DNA of 64,000 nt from Symbiodinium natans (lineage: Eukaryota > Sar > Dinophyceae > Suessiales > Symbiodiniaceae): positions 237,440 through 301,439 of the forward strand of contig CAJNDS010002320.1 in the NCBI GenBank assembly GCA_905221605.1, written 5' to 3'. Each line of letters begins with the position of its first letter. The stretch's first letter is position 1. The position numbers and the translations under genes were made by a program. The notes below the pieces were generated by a model. It searched no databases and had not been told where the DNA came from. It saw only the letters and a list, made by a program, of their open reading frames with translations. Below are positions 1 through 10,586 of this stretch, piece after piece.

Positions 1-237
1 CCCTCCTAAACCCCTCCTAAACCCCCTAAGCCCTGAGCCCTACTTACTTGCAGCCCTGCTTACCCGTGCCAATACCCAGGAACCTTGATGTGAAGCAGGG
101 TTTGCATGACTGGTATTGGTGAGTGTATATCAGGTTGATTGTTAATATTGGTGAGTGTATATACTGGGTGTCCTTTTGCGGATACAAGGAATATATACCC
201 TACGTCATGTAATGACGAGAGCCCGTCGGGCCACTTG

Positions 238-357
238 CTTGGAGGTTCATGGTACTTACTAAGCAACTATAACTGTACTTATAACTGTAATTATAACCTC
301 ATGAAGGCACTTAAGGGGCTTAGAAGTGCGTTATAAGCACAGTTACAATTGAGTTAC
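238..357. mobile_element. Foldback family A, truncated copy
   Basis: The left end, around the motif GGAGGTTCATGGTACTTACT, matches the terminal repeat of the intact copy at 60233-60386. The body has the same alternation of ATAACTGTACTTATAACTG and a central GGCACTTAAGGGGCTTA. The mirror-image right end is missing, so this copy is broken. It is non-coding. A MITE-like origin is inferred from the inverted ends of the other copies. Confidence 0.6.
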
Positions 358-822
358 CCTAAACCCTATCCCTTAACCCTAAACCCCAAACCCTAACCCT
401 TAAAACCGAACCGCCAAGGGGGGCTTCTTGAGAAGCTCGGTCGTTTGTCAGCTTTCCTTCACGAATCTCGACGCCAAGTCCATAGCTCCCATCCTGCGAA
501 CATGCATAAGCCATGCGAACATGCATAAGCCGGAAGCCGTAAGCCCTAAGCCCTAAGCCCTAAGCCCTAAGCCCTAAGCCCTAAGCCCTAAGCCCTAAGC
601 CCTAATCCTAAACCCTAAACCCTAAACCCTAAACCCTAAACCCTAAACCCTAAGCCCTAAGCCCTAAGCCCTAAGCCCTAAGCCCTAAGCTCTAAGCCCT
701 ATGCCCTATGCACTATGCCCTAGACCCAAACACGAAGCTCTAGAACCCGAAGCCCCAAAATCCTGAGCCCCCGAAAGCTCGAGAGCTCCATACGGAACAT
801 TGAAACTTGAACCTTCCGTTAG

Positions 823-1072
823 GTTTAGGGTTTAGGGTTTAGGGTTTAGGGTTTAGGGTTTAGGGTTTAGGGTTTAGGGTTTAGGGTTTAGGGTTTAGGG
901 TTTAGGGTTTAGGGTTTAGGGTTTATGGGTTTAGGGTTTAGGGTTTAGGGTTTAGGGTTTAGGGTTTAGGGTTTAGGGTTTAGGGTTTAGGGTTTAGGGT
1001 TTAGGGTTTAGGGTTTAGGGTTTAGGGTTTAGGGTTTAGGGTTTAGGGTTTAGGGTTTAGGGTTTAGGGTTT
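823..1072 (+). repeat. Internal TTTAGGG tract
   Basis: About 35 tandem TTTAGGG units in the G-rich orientation with a single base insertion near 926. A 52-nt unique GC-rich segment (1073-1123) interrupts the array, which then resumes to about 1252. Because the array lies between unique sequences and nearby tracts are in the opposite orientation, it is interstitial and not a chromosome end. Confidence 0.95.
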
Positions 1073-1917
1073 CACCGCAAGCCCAGGTACCAGTGGCGCC
1101 AGGGGCTCACTTCGAGAATGGGCCGTTTAGGGTTTAGGGTTTAGGGTTTAGGGTTTAGGGTTTAGGGTTTAGGGTTTAGGGTTTAGGGTTTAGGGTTTGG
1201 GGTTTAGGGTTTAGGGTTTAGGGTTTAGGGTGGTTAGGGTTTAGGGTTTTGGGTTTTCAGGGCTCAAATTGCGGTTCTTGAGTTCTTAAGCCACATCAGA
1301 TCACAAGCCTGAATCCTGACTTTGAGGTTCAGGGCGTTGAATTGTGGGGCACTTTAGGGTTGAGGGATTATGTATCTGCTCAAGAGCCACCCACAAATAC
1401 AAAGAATGATGTTCCCTATATTGCCCTTGCGAGCAAGAATCTTTTTGGGTGGTTCTTAAACACAGAGTAGTTCTCGGGGGTGTTGGGGGGATGTAAGGTG
1501 TTGGGTCCCACGTCTGTTTCGGTCATCAGGAAAGCAGGTGGCCTTGCCCCCAGGCTGTAAACGCTAAGCCCTAAACCCTAAACCCTAAACCCTAAGCCCT
1601 AAACCCTAAACCCTAAACCCCCTCGGAGGTGAAGTCACCACAGCCTCGCCAGTGCGGCGCAGGGAGTTGTCACTGGGGCCGAGATTACAAGGTTTTGATT
1701 TAGGGCTTGGGTTTAGGGTTTAGGGTTTAGGGTTTGGGGTTTAGGGTTTAGGGTTTAGGGTTTAGGGTTTCGGGTTTCGGGTTTCGGGTTGGGGTTTAGG
1801 GTTTAGGGTTTGGGGTTTAGGGTTTAGGGTTTGGGGCTTAGGGTTTAGGGTTTGGGGCTCACGCAAGAATGGGTTCGCTTGTCGTTTCTCGCCAGCCGGG
1901 TAGCCTAATATAGAGGG

Positions 1918-1990
1918 GTCGGAACGATTATTCATAATATTCCCTTAGATGGTCCCTTTGTAGCTATACTATAATCACCCCCCCCAAACC
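1918..1990. mobile_element. AT-rich dispersed element, family H, copy 1
   Basis: The order of motifs is an AT-rich GATTATTCATAATATTCCCT, a GGTCCCT stretch, ACTATACTATAAT, a C-run and TTCTAATTAT. The same order recurs at 59685-59775 with scattered substitutions. Two diverged copies of a non-coding element are therefore present about 58 kb apart. No coding capacity is seen. Confidence 0.55.
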
Positions 1991-3497
1991 TTTTTCTAAT
2001 TATTAAGGCGCCTGTGTTAGGTTAGGTAAGCAATTAAGCCCTACTAAAGCACGCCAAGCAGCCAAGCTCTGGCGTGGACGCCACACCCTAAACCTCTACC
2101 TTAACAACTTAGGATTTTAGGGTTTAGGGTTTAGGGTTTCGGGTTTAGGGCACGTAAGAATCCTATAAGGGGTTTTATGGTAAGAGCCTACAAAGTAGGC
2201 TTTGGGTTTGTTAAGGTAGATCCTAAGCCCGCAACCCCGACACAAAGCAACACATTTCAGTCTTGCAATCCGAGAGCCAGAATCATTCCTGCTCGGCTTG
2301 GGGTATTCGGGCTTATAGGGTTTAGAGTTTAAGGTTAGGGCTCAGGGCTTGGGGTTTAGGATTTAGGGTTTAAGGGTAACCCCACAGCCTAACTGGGGTG
2401 ATCATCTTGCAGCAAATCTTGTCATGCAACAACCTTACGCCCTTTCGTGCCCGGGGAGGAGTTGTTGCGTGCGGTTGTTTTTGCGGTTGAGGGCAAAGTT
2501 TCGGGTCCAGGATGTTAGAAATTTGACCCTAAATACATATATATAAATATCTATATATATATATACACCCTAATCCCTATATATACCCTAATCCCGAAAC
2601 CCTAAACCCTAAACCCTAAACCTAATCCCTTAACCCTAAACCCTAAACCCTATAAACCCTAAACCCCTAAACCCCTAAACCCTAAGATTTGAGATTCTTG
2701 GCTTGAGGTTCAGGGTCGAGGTGGGGGAATGTTTATGTTCTTCGGCTGAATGGGGGGGTTTAGGGTTTAGGGTTTGGGGTTTAGGGTTTAGGGTTTGCCT
2801 CAATCTATCAGCCTTGAGGGTCAGAATTCCAAGACGGGCTTTGGTTTTTTAGGTTGAGGGTTCTTATGAGGATCACTGGGGTTAAACGGTTAGGGTAGCG
2901 GGCAGAACGCCCCCAGCCGTTTTGTAATCATCTAAAGCCAGGTTCAATTCTAGACCCAGCAAGAATCCCCCCTTCCCCCCCCCCCCCCCGGTTCCCTGTA
3001 CAACCTATTTCAAGTCAAAATCCCTGATGCTCCCTAAATCCTAACCCTAAACCCTAAACCCTAACCCTAAACCCTAAACCCTAAACCCTAAACCCTAAAC
3101 CCCCAACCTCTTGGAATACCCAAGGCAGGAGTTGGCGAAAAGCCTCGAAGAGCACGAGCAGGAGCTCATGCTTGGGGTTTGTTGTTCGTTCATGGTCCAG
3201 CGTTCACCTCTCTACCTACAGTTTCATGGGTTTTCTGCCTACGAATTAAGGGTAAGTAACTACTAACTTGTAGATAAAGAGGCTCCCAGGTAGGGTTCAG
3301 GGTTGAGGGGTGCTCGGGGATAGAAACGGTCTGCATTCTTCAGTTGGCGTTAACCTGTATACGGGTGTAGGATATGTTCCGTTAAGGTATTTATTCAGTT
3401 GGTTTTTTGTGTCTTGAGGCATAGGCTTAGGGTAAGTTGCATCAGGGTGAAGGGGCTGTAACGTTATTTCTGTGGCAGGGCCCCGAAGGACACTGGA

Positions 3498-3855
3498 GTG
3501 AATGAAGGAATGAAGGAATGAAGGAATGAAGGCATGAAAGAATGAAGGAATGAAGGAATGAAGGAATGAAGGAATGAAGGAATGAAGGAATGAAGGAATG
3601 AAGGAATGAAGGAATGAAGGAATGAAGGAATGAAAGAATGAAGGAATGAAGGAATGAAGGAATGAAGGAATGAAGGAATGAAGGAATGAAGGAATGAAGG
3701 AATGAAGGAATGAAGGAATGAAGGAATGAAGGAATGAAGGAATGAAGGAATGAAGGAATGAAGGAATGAAGGAATGAAGGAATGAAGGAATGCAGGAATG
3801 AAGGAATGAATGGAATGAATGAAATGAAGGAATGAATGAATGAATGAAATGATTG
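3498..3855 (+). repeat. GGAATGAA octamer satellite
   Basis: About 40 copies of the octamer GGAATGAA with a few single-base variants, ending in degenerate GAATGAAT units. The minus-strand open frame across it, a long His-Ser-Phe-Ile-Pro-Ser-Phe-Leu repeat, is just translated microsatellite and is not called as a gene. Confidence 0.95.
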
Positions 3856-4795
3856 AATGAGACTTCACCAGTCCTGCTGCAAGGAGCTTCGTGCTGAGTT
3901 GAAGCTGTCTTGACGGCAGGCTGGACAACTTGCCACGTGATTGGTCTTGCGTACCTTAAAACCCCAAACCGCCTAGGTAGAACCCTAAACCCTAAACCCT
4001 AAACCCTAAACCCTAAACCCTAAACCCTAAACCCTAAACCGTCTCATGTTTCCTGATGTGTTGCCGGGGAGCCTTTAAGTTCGCGGAGGGAAGGAGCTTG
4101 TCATAGGTACAGTACCTGTAGCCACACATGGGCTATATTGGGCTATGATACCCTATGCCCCCTTAAAAAGGGCCCTTTGTAGGGTTGTTTAGGGGATTAT
4201 AAGGCCTTATTTGCCCATGCTGGTATGTTCTAAAGTTTCAAGGTCTAGGGCCCAATGACAGTTCGAGCATCTCCTAAGCTTCGTAGGGCTACGGTGTATC
4301 CTTTGAATCCCTCAAGCAGCACGCCCGTGCTGGTCAGGCTTTCGATGGTACACATCCCATCGCCGGCTGCTTGACGTGTTTTTTGGCATAATTTGCTAAT
4401 GTCGTGCTGCACGAGCTTTCCCCACCAGTGGGGGCTTCCCCCAGCCCTAGAAAACCTATAGTACACCCCTAAAGCCTATAAAGCCCAAACCCTGAACCCT
4501 AGGCCCTAAAATGTCCCGAATATAGTAGGCCGAGCAGTGCAAGGGCCCCCCTCTCCTCGGCAAGTGTCCAACGCAGGGCTCCTCACATATTGTTTAGGGG
4601 TTTGGGTTTTACGGTTTACGGTTTAGGGATCTATAACGAAATGCAGAGGACGTGGATTCTGTAAGGTAATTCGGATCTTTAGTCGTATCCTTGTTTCACT
4701 TGTCTTCAGATCTGGCTCTGGCTCCCGGTTGCAACTGCCTAGCGTACACACCTGCTTCCTCTCCGTGGTTTGGGAGCCTGGCTGAGCGTTCCACC

Positions 4796-4905
4796 CAGAC
4801 CCTTCCAAAAATAGAACCCCCAAATAGTACCCTATACTACTCTTGGGTCAGTCTTAGGAACCCTTCAGGGGATTTTTTTTTTTTGAATCCTTGCAGGGGT
4901 CTGGG
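4796..4905. mobile_element. Foldback family D, copy 1
   Basis: The left end reads CAGACCCTTCCAAAAATAGA. The right end, a run of T then GAATCCTTGCAGGGGTCTG, is its approximate reverse complement. Internal AGTACCCTATACTACT is shared with the copies at 57290-57395 and 57515-57632. It is a small non-coding inverted-repeat element of about 110 nt. Confidence 0.6.
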
Positions 4906-4984
4906 CATGTACTGCAAGCAAATTCGCGGAAGGCCCCCGCCTCACAAGGGCAAGCGCCAGCGGACATGCTTCGAGACAAAATCG

Positions 4985-5103
4985 GTTTAGGGTTTAGGGT
5001 TTGGGGTTTGGGGTTTGGGGTTTGGGGTTTGGGGTTTGGGGTTGAGGGCTTGGGGTTTAGGGTTTAGGGTTTAGGGTTTAGGGTTTGGGGTTTGGGGTTT
5101 GTG
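4985..5103 (+). repeat. Mixed TTTAGGG / TTTGGGG tract
   Basis: Runs of TTTAGGG alternate with blocks of the variant TTTGGGG. Blocks of one variant lie side by side, as expected from local amplification of a point variant. Confidence 0.85.
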
Positions 5104-5944
5104 TCCCAAGCCCTCTAGCACGAATCATGACCATTCTTCTCGCGCATACTTCTTACCGCGTCTCAGTATAGTGTGTTTTCAAAGTACCCAACCTTCAAGC
5201 AGGCTTTCCAAGTACGGTTCCTAGCCTTCTGAAGAGCACCTGAAGGGCTCTAACCCCAAACTCTAATTAAATGTAGAGGCGTCGTTGAAGCCGAAAAGTC
5301 CTGTTTTTGGGAACCCTAAATCCTAAGCCTACATCCTAAGCCTAAACCCTAATCCCCAAACCCGTCAGAGCGGACCATACTTTCGGGAGCTGGGCCATGT
5401 GATGTGTTCGGGTTGGGGGGAGCCTGGGTTTCGGGCTTCGGGTTTCGGGTTTAGGGTTCAGGGTTGTTTGGGTTTTATAGGGTTAGGGTTTGGGGCACAG
5501 GGTTGAGGGTTGAGGGTTTAGGGTGGATGCTTTCGTGGAACCGCAGCCTTTTGAAGATCCTGTCCGGGCAAGCATGCCTTTACTTACAGCTGCTGAGCCT
5601 TACGTTCCATGTATTGGGGTCCACACCCACACTACAAATCGATAAACCCTCACTAATATCAGTCTCAGGAACTTATATAAGCCCCAACAGCCTGTAAACC
5701 CTCAAGCCCTTAAGCCCCGAAACCCTTCAACCCCAAACCAAAGACTTCCATGTTCTCGCCAGAGCCCCAGCAACCCCTAAACCCTAAACCCTTAACCCTT
5801 AACCCTTAACCCTGTCAAGCCCGCTGCGTCTGCCGTGGCCACGAAGAGCACGGGTGCCATGGAACGGGCCTCAGGTTTCTGAGAGGGTTTAGGGTTTAGG
5901 GTGATTGGGTTTCGGGCCTAAACTCTACCTGCACCTAAGCCCCA

Positions 5945-6124
5945 AAAGCTCCTAAACTCCTAAACTCCTGAACTCCTAAACTCCTAAACTCCTAAACTCC
6001 TAAACTCCTAAACTCCTAAACTCCTAAACTCCTAAACTCCTAAACTCCTAAACTCCTAAACTCCTAAACTCCTAAACTCCTAAACTCCTAAACTCCTAAA
6101 CTCCTAAACTCCTAAACTCCTAAA
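5945..6124 (+). repeat. CTCCTAAA octamer array (variant telomeric repeat)
   Basis: About 22 tandem CTCCTAAA units with one CTCCTGAA, running directly into ordinary CCCTAAA units at 6120. The octamer differs from the telomeric heptamer by one inserted base and appears to have amplified as its own array. Confidence 0.9.
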
Positions 6125-6246
6125 CCCTAAACCCTCAACCCTCAACCCTAAACCCGTCTCCTTGAGGCGAAAGCGGAGGAGCTGAACACAGACTGGCAGC
6201 GCTCCGCTCCGTGGCTGCAGCAGGGGTTTAGGATTTAGGGTTCAGG

Positions 6247-6570
6247 GTTACCCTAAACCCTAAACCCTAAACCCTGAACCCTAAACCCTAAACCCTAAAC
6301 CCTAAACCCTAAACCCTAAACCCTAAACCCTAATCGGCTCGGCGATCAGATTCGTCTGGGTTTCGTGCCCCATTCTGAGCAACCGCGACCCTTCAGCTCG
6401 GTTCCGAGGCTTCGCCGGTATCCCCCCCTAAACACTAAACACTAAACCCTAAACCCTAACCCCTAACCCCTAAACCCTAAACCCTAAACCCTAAACCCTA
6501 AACCCTAAACCCTAAACCCTAAACCCTGAACCCTGAACCCTGAACCCTGAACCCTAAACCCTAAACCCTA
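6247..6570 (+). repeat. CCCTAAA tracts flanking a unique island
   Basis: Two C-strand tracts (6247-6332 and 6428-6570) surround a 95-nt unique GC-rich island. The second includes CCCTGAA variants in a block. At the left edge the sequence switches from TTTAGGG to CCCTAAA orientation (about 6233-6262). Confidence 0.85.
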
Positions 6571-6903
6571 GACCCATTCTGCCGCGACCGCGCCTTCAAC
6601 TAAACAGGCCTTCTAAGTCAGCGGCTAGTGCTGCAGCCATTAGGGATGCCCAGCCTCAAAAACACTCGAAGGGAAGTTACAGGGAGGGGCCCTTAGTGTG
6701 GTCACGAACCTCCTTGAAAGGGTTCTGATGTATGGGCCCTTAATTTGCATAGGGTATATGAGGGGGCATATAAGGGGCACCCTTTTAAGGGCCCATACTA
6801 GGGGACCTAACAACCCTAAGAGACATGGAGGAGTGCAGGACAGAATGCCTGCCCTTGAAGAGGGCGGTTCAGGAGTGCTAAATGTCCTGGGATTGTGTGG
6901 CAG

Positions 6904-7058
6904 GGTTTAGGGTTTAGGGTTAGGGTTTAGGGTTTAGGGTTTAGGGTTTAGGGTTTAGGGTTTAGGGTTTAGGGTTTAGGGTTTAGGGTTTAGGGTTTAG
7001 GGTTTAGGGTTTAGGGGTTAGGGGTTAGGGGTTAGGGGTTAGGGGTTAGGGGTTAGGG
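6904..7058 (+). repeat. TTTAGGG tract ending in TTAGGGG units
   Basis: About 15 TTTAGGG units are followed by about eight units of the permuted variant TTAGGGG. It lies just upstream of the exon-like island at 7090-7177. Confidence 0.9.
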
Positions 7059-7099
7059 GTCTCTAGTTCCATAAGGGTTCGGTGTCTTGGGCTCCGGAT

Positions 7100-7177
7100 G
7101 CTACCGAGGCCGGTGACTTCTCGTGCTCCGTTTGCCGGCGGAAGCGGCTGACAGCGCAGGATTTCTCCAAGAAGCAG
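7100..7177 (+). CDS. Exon-like island with CxxC motif (Stc1-like?), partial
   Basis: An open stretch reads DFSCSVCRRKRLTAQDFSKK plus Q and stops exactly at CAG|GTGGCG, a good splice donor at 7178. A CxxC followed by a phenylalanine-serine-x-x-glutamine segment resembles the first half of the Stc1-like zinc-binding fold I associate with dinoflagellate proteins; this is a recollection, not a search. The exon may begin after the AG near 7107. It sits between telomere-like tracts, so if real its introns contain TTTAGGG DNA. No flanking exons were joined. Confidence 0.35.
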
Positions 7178-7639
7178 GTGGCGCTTGGCTTGTGCTCGTG
7201 GGGTTGAGGAGTTGAGGGTTTTAGGGTTTAGGGTTTAGGGTCGTTTCCGTAGGACTTCAGCTTCAGAATGTTTCTTTTTTGTTAGAAGCCGGGTAGTGAG
7301 AATAGTTAGCATGATTCATCTGGGTTTTTATGGTGAGTGCAGAGGGTTGCTGGCACCACATGCACACCTGGAGTTGCCCGCGTGCTCACAAAGGGGGGTG
7401 AGGCATGCCCAAGAAGTTAGTAAGGCATGTTGCTTACACTCGGTCGCCCCAAGCCCGAAGCCCTACTCTACAGACACGAAGCCTCAACACACAACCCTGA
7501 AGCCTGAACCCTAAACCCTAAACCCTAAACCCTAAACCCTAAACCCTAAACCCTAAACCCTAAACCCTAAACCCTAAACCCTAAACCCTAAGCCTCCCAC
7601 CTTGAACCCTGAACCCTTAACTGCAAAGCTTTCGCTGCT

Positions 7640-7712
7640 GGGCCCCGGAGAGCCCTGCTTGCCTGAAGGTGGAGAAGGCACTCGAGTCCTTGAAGTCGAT
7701 TCCCGACAAGGT
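7640..7712 (+). CDS. Exon-like island, unknown protein, partial
   Basis: A GC-rich open stretch encodes KVEKALESLKSIPDK and ends at AAG|GTACAG, a plausible donor, directly followed by TTTGGGG/TTTAGGG repeat. The composition differs sharply from the neighbouring repeats. Too short to identify; reported because exon and donor coincide at the edge of a telomeric tract. Confidence 0.3.
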
Positions 7713-7835
7713 ACAGGGTTTGGGGTTTAGGGTTTAGGGTTTAGGGTTTAGGGGTTGGGGCTTAGGGTTTAGGGTTTAAGGGTTGGGGCTTGGTTCAGGG
7801 TTTGGGGTTTAGGGTTTAGGGTTGCTTGGGTAGGT

Positions 7836-7912
7836 CTTGATGGTACAGGTCACCACCCGCTCAGGGGGTGGTTGCTGCATTCTTCCTCAGTCGGTGATTC
7901 AGCGTTGAAAGG
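7836..7912. repeat. Dispersed element shared with 50068-50145, copy 1
   Basis: The segment runs from GATGGTACAG through TCACCACCC, GGGTGG and TCCTCAGTCGGTGA to TCAGCG. The same blocks in the same order lie at 50068-50145 in the other flank. The CACCACCC/GGGTGG pair can form a short hairpin in both copies. Confidence 0.6.
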
Positions 7913-9450
7913 TTTACTCGGGTTGGGCATCTTAGGGTTGATCAAGGAACTACAGGAGGGACCGTTGCAATATAAGGTATATATATATATATAAACAATA
8001 ACTTAAACAAGTAAATACATAAATACACGTCTATATATATATATGCATATATGTAGGGGCTATATAGGGGAATAGGATTCAGGGTCCCTTCTAGGGCTCC
8101 CTCCTTTTGCCCCTTAGTGTAGACATGGTTCCAGGCAGGTGAGAAGAAGGTTGGAACCCTAAACCCTAAACCCTAAAACCCTAAACCCTAAACCCTAAAG
8201 GTAGAAGTTGCAGGCGTTGAGGTGTCAAGCCGCCACCGAGTCCCCCTGGTTCGCAAGACCGACTAAGGCAGTAGACGCGTCCAGACGCCCATCAGGATTC
8301 CCGAAAAAGAGGAGTGATCATCTTACGGGGGCTTTTGGGCGGGGTTCGAGGGTGAAACGCAAAGCCTCGCAGTTTTCCAGCTACCCTATTCAGAATCGTA
8401 AGCCCTAAGCCCTAAGCCCTAAACCCCAAACCCTAAACCCCAAACCCCGAACCCTAAACCCTAAACCCCAAACCCTAAACCCTAAACCCTCAAGCAAAGC
8501 CTGTGCCAGAATGTGCGCAGGACATCCGAGATGGGCCGGAGGTCAAGTCCGTCCTCTTCATCACCGCAGCCCTGGGCCGAGATGTGACCCCAAGGGCCCC
8601 CCAAGCCTGAATGGCCCAAGTACCACAGGGTTGGGGTTTAGGGTTTAGGGTTTAGGGTTTCGGGTTTAGGGTTTAGGGTTTAGGGTTTAGGGTTCAGGGT
8701 TTAGGGTTTAGAGTTTAGGGTTTAGGGTTTAGGGTTTAGGGCGGGAGGATTTAGGATTTGGGGTTTGGGGTTTAGGGCGGGAGGCTTTACTGTAGGGTTT
8801 GGGGTTTAGGGTTCTGGGTGGGCCCCAGAGGTATTTTTTATTTTTTGTGTTTTTGGTCGTTTGAAACTTGTGATCTGGTTTTGTGGCTTTTCATGTGTCG
8901 TCGTTACGTCGTTGTCGTTCGTGCGTAAAGTCGCCGCCATCAATGCCGACCAGAAGGCTGAGCCAGGCGCCCGGTCGGTTTAGGGTTAAAGTTTGGGTAT
9001 TGTGAAGTCGAGGACTCCGGGTTGTGGGGAGGGGGGGCGGGTCTTGCTGCATGGCACATTTTTCTTTTCGTCTTGTGTTTGTGTTTATGTTTTTGTCTAG
9101 TGTTTGTGCTGTGTGTGTGTGTGTGTGTTCGTGTTTGTTTATAGTTGTTTGTGTTTGTGTTGTGTTCCTGTTTGTTTGGGGGTAGGGGGGGGGGGGGGCA
9201 GGGCGGACAATAAAAGGCACTAAGTAAAGAAGTTGAACAAGTGGTTAGTCGTTCTTTGGAGAGCCGAGTCGAGTCCTGTGAAAAATCGTTTTGGAGTAGG
9301 CATGAACAGTCGCACCCTGTGAACCACCCTAAGCCCAGTCGAAACCCCCTTTGCCTGATGTGCTTGGCACCTCCAAAGCCGATGAGTCGGAGCCCGGGCC
9401 CAAGTCGCCCAAGTCAGTGCCTTAGGGGGATCCGGGGGGACTTTATAATA

Positions 9451-9548
9451 TCGTCCGATAGGACGTCGTCCGTTAGGACGCGAGCGGCAGCTCGAAAGGG
9501 GCCTTCCGGTAAGGAAGTCGTCCGCTAGGACGTCGTCCGTTCAGGACG
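9451..9548. repeat. Hairpin array, copy 1
   Basis: Consecutive short inverted repeats with 5-bp stems and 4-5-nt loops, in order: CGTCC-GATA-GGACG, CGTCC-GTTA-GGACG, CGAGC-GGCA-GCTCG, CTTCC-GGTAA-GGAAG, CGTCC-GCTA-GGACG, CGTCC-GTTCA-GGACG. The whole unit is repeated at 9594-9690 after a 45-nt AT-rich spacer. No open frame of interest crosses it. It may be a structured RNA, a transcript leader or mobile hairpin elements. Confidence 0.9.
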
Positions 9549-9593
9549 TAGTAGCCTCAATGTCTTGGGTTCGGGGTATTTAAATAATATTAG

Positions 9594-9690
9594 TCGTCCA
9601 ACAGGACGTCGTCCGCCAGGACGCGACTGCCCAGTCGAAGCTCCGCGTCCGCTAGGAAGTCGTCCGCCAGGACGTCGTCCGTTCAGGATG
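9594..9690. repeat. Hairpin array, copy 2
   Basis: Aligns unit for unit with 9451-9548. The hairpins are CGTCC-AACA-GGACG, CGTCC-GCCA-GGACG, CGACT-GCCC-AGTCG, a weakened CGTCC-GCTA-GGAAG, CGTCC-GCCA-GGACG and CGTCC-GTTCA-GGATG. The third hairpin differs from its partner in copy 1 at two stem positions and both changes are compensated. An AT-rich run precedes both copies. Confidence 0.9.
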
Positions 9691-10586
9691 GGCAGTCGAG
9701 ATCCCCCCTAGCTGGGCAATGCATTGCATGAACAATCGTCCCGGTCCCCCCAACCAAAGTAGTAATTAGTCGAACCCAAATTTCAGGCAAGTTGTCAGTC
9801 CCTGCAGTCAATTACAGTAGACGTAGTAGCATGTACTCGTCTTCAATACTAAGCAGTCGTGTATCAGGGGTCGGAGTCTCTGTAAGAGTGAGTTAAGTCG
9901 AAATACATCGCCTGTGGAAACCCCGAACCGCAACGCGGCTCCATCTTAAACTAGCCTAAAACTCTAAACTTAAACCCCCTTAATAACCCTAAACCTTAAA
10001 CCCTAAACCACAAACCTTAAAGCTTGAAAGTCGAGCATCCTCAAACTAACCGTCCCTAAACTGTTCAAACCTGAGACATGAGCCCAAACCCTGCGCAGTG
10101 GTAATTCGCATGACAGCCTGAGTCGATCCCTAAGCTCGAAAACCCGGCCCCAAACATGGTGCATTTGGAAATCCCCACCAAAATACAAGCTTCAACCCGA
10201 ATTTTCTCGAGGTCGTGAAGCACGTCGCTGGTTGCCGCTGGCTGTTAGTCGAGGAGCCATCGCCAGTTGTGCTTTAAAAGGGGTTGATTCATTTGTTAGA
10301 CACAGCAGTGCCCCAGAACCTTTTATTAAGTAATAGTCGTCCCTTCCCCCAGTCCCAGGAAGAAAGGGTGTTCATTCGGGGCATGGGTTGGCAACCTCCG
10401 TCAGTGCAGTCGATGCTCAAGATGATCTGCCACAGTCACATAGTCGACACACAGTGTGTAGTTAAGCGCAAGAGGCTCAGACTCTTGCGCTTGCACTTCA
10501 GGCTAGGTCAGTCGCAGTGCGCTTCGACAATTCACATTCGCTGACGAATTGTGTGTGTGTGTGTGGCAGTTCTTTGTTTTGAGACC
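9691..10586. other. Non-coding leader region upstream of gene A
   Basis: No convincing exon is seen. AGTCG occurs repeatedly on the + strand, as in the genes to the right. Degenerate CCCTAAA-like sequence occurs at 9955-10020 and a short GT repeat at 10549-10565, just before the start of gene A. It may be untranslated leader or promoter. Confidence 0.5.

Larger units (their letters stand above)
1..9240. other. Left flank: telomere-like repeat mosaic with foldback elements and exon-like islands
   Basis: No gene can be assembled here. Tracts of CCCTAAA, CCCTAAG or TTTAGGG (for example 540-705, 823-1072, 1124-1252, 1712-1858, 2598-2684, 3044-3103, 3979-4040, 6247-6570, 6904-7058, 7507-7590, 8637-8745) alternate in orientation. 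They are separated by 50-300 nt of unique DNA. Some spacers are AT-rich foldback elements. Others are GC-rich and read as short open exon-like stretches (for example 3115-3170, 5815-5880, 6150-6225, 7090-7177, 7615-7705, 8490-8620, 8925-8970). A GT-rich stretch with a poly-G run fills 9050-9200. The longer open frames here are mostly translated repeat or chance. Confidence 0.75.

Noticed and set aside
1-705. A true chromosome end
   Set aside because: The first bases are degenerate CCCTAAA-like, but tracts reverse orientation within 1 kb and unique DNA and foldback elements intervene, so this is interstitial repeat.
3464-3928. Minus-strand open frame with a long His-Ser-Phe-Ile-Pro repeat
   Set aside because: It is the translation of the GGAATGAA octamer array. 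No unique coding sequence supports it.
9451-9690. CRISPR array
   Set aside because: The hairpins are contiguous with no unique spacers, the unit is 15-16 nt, and the context is eukaryotic.
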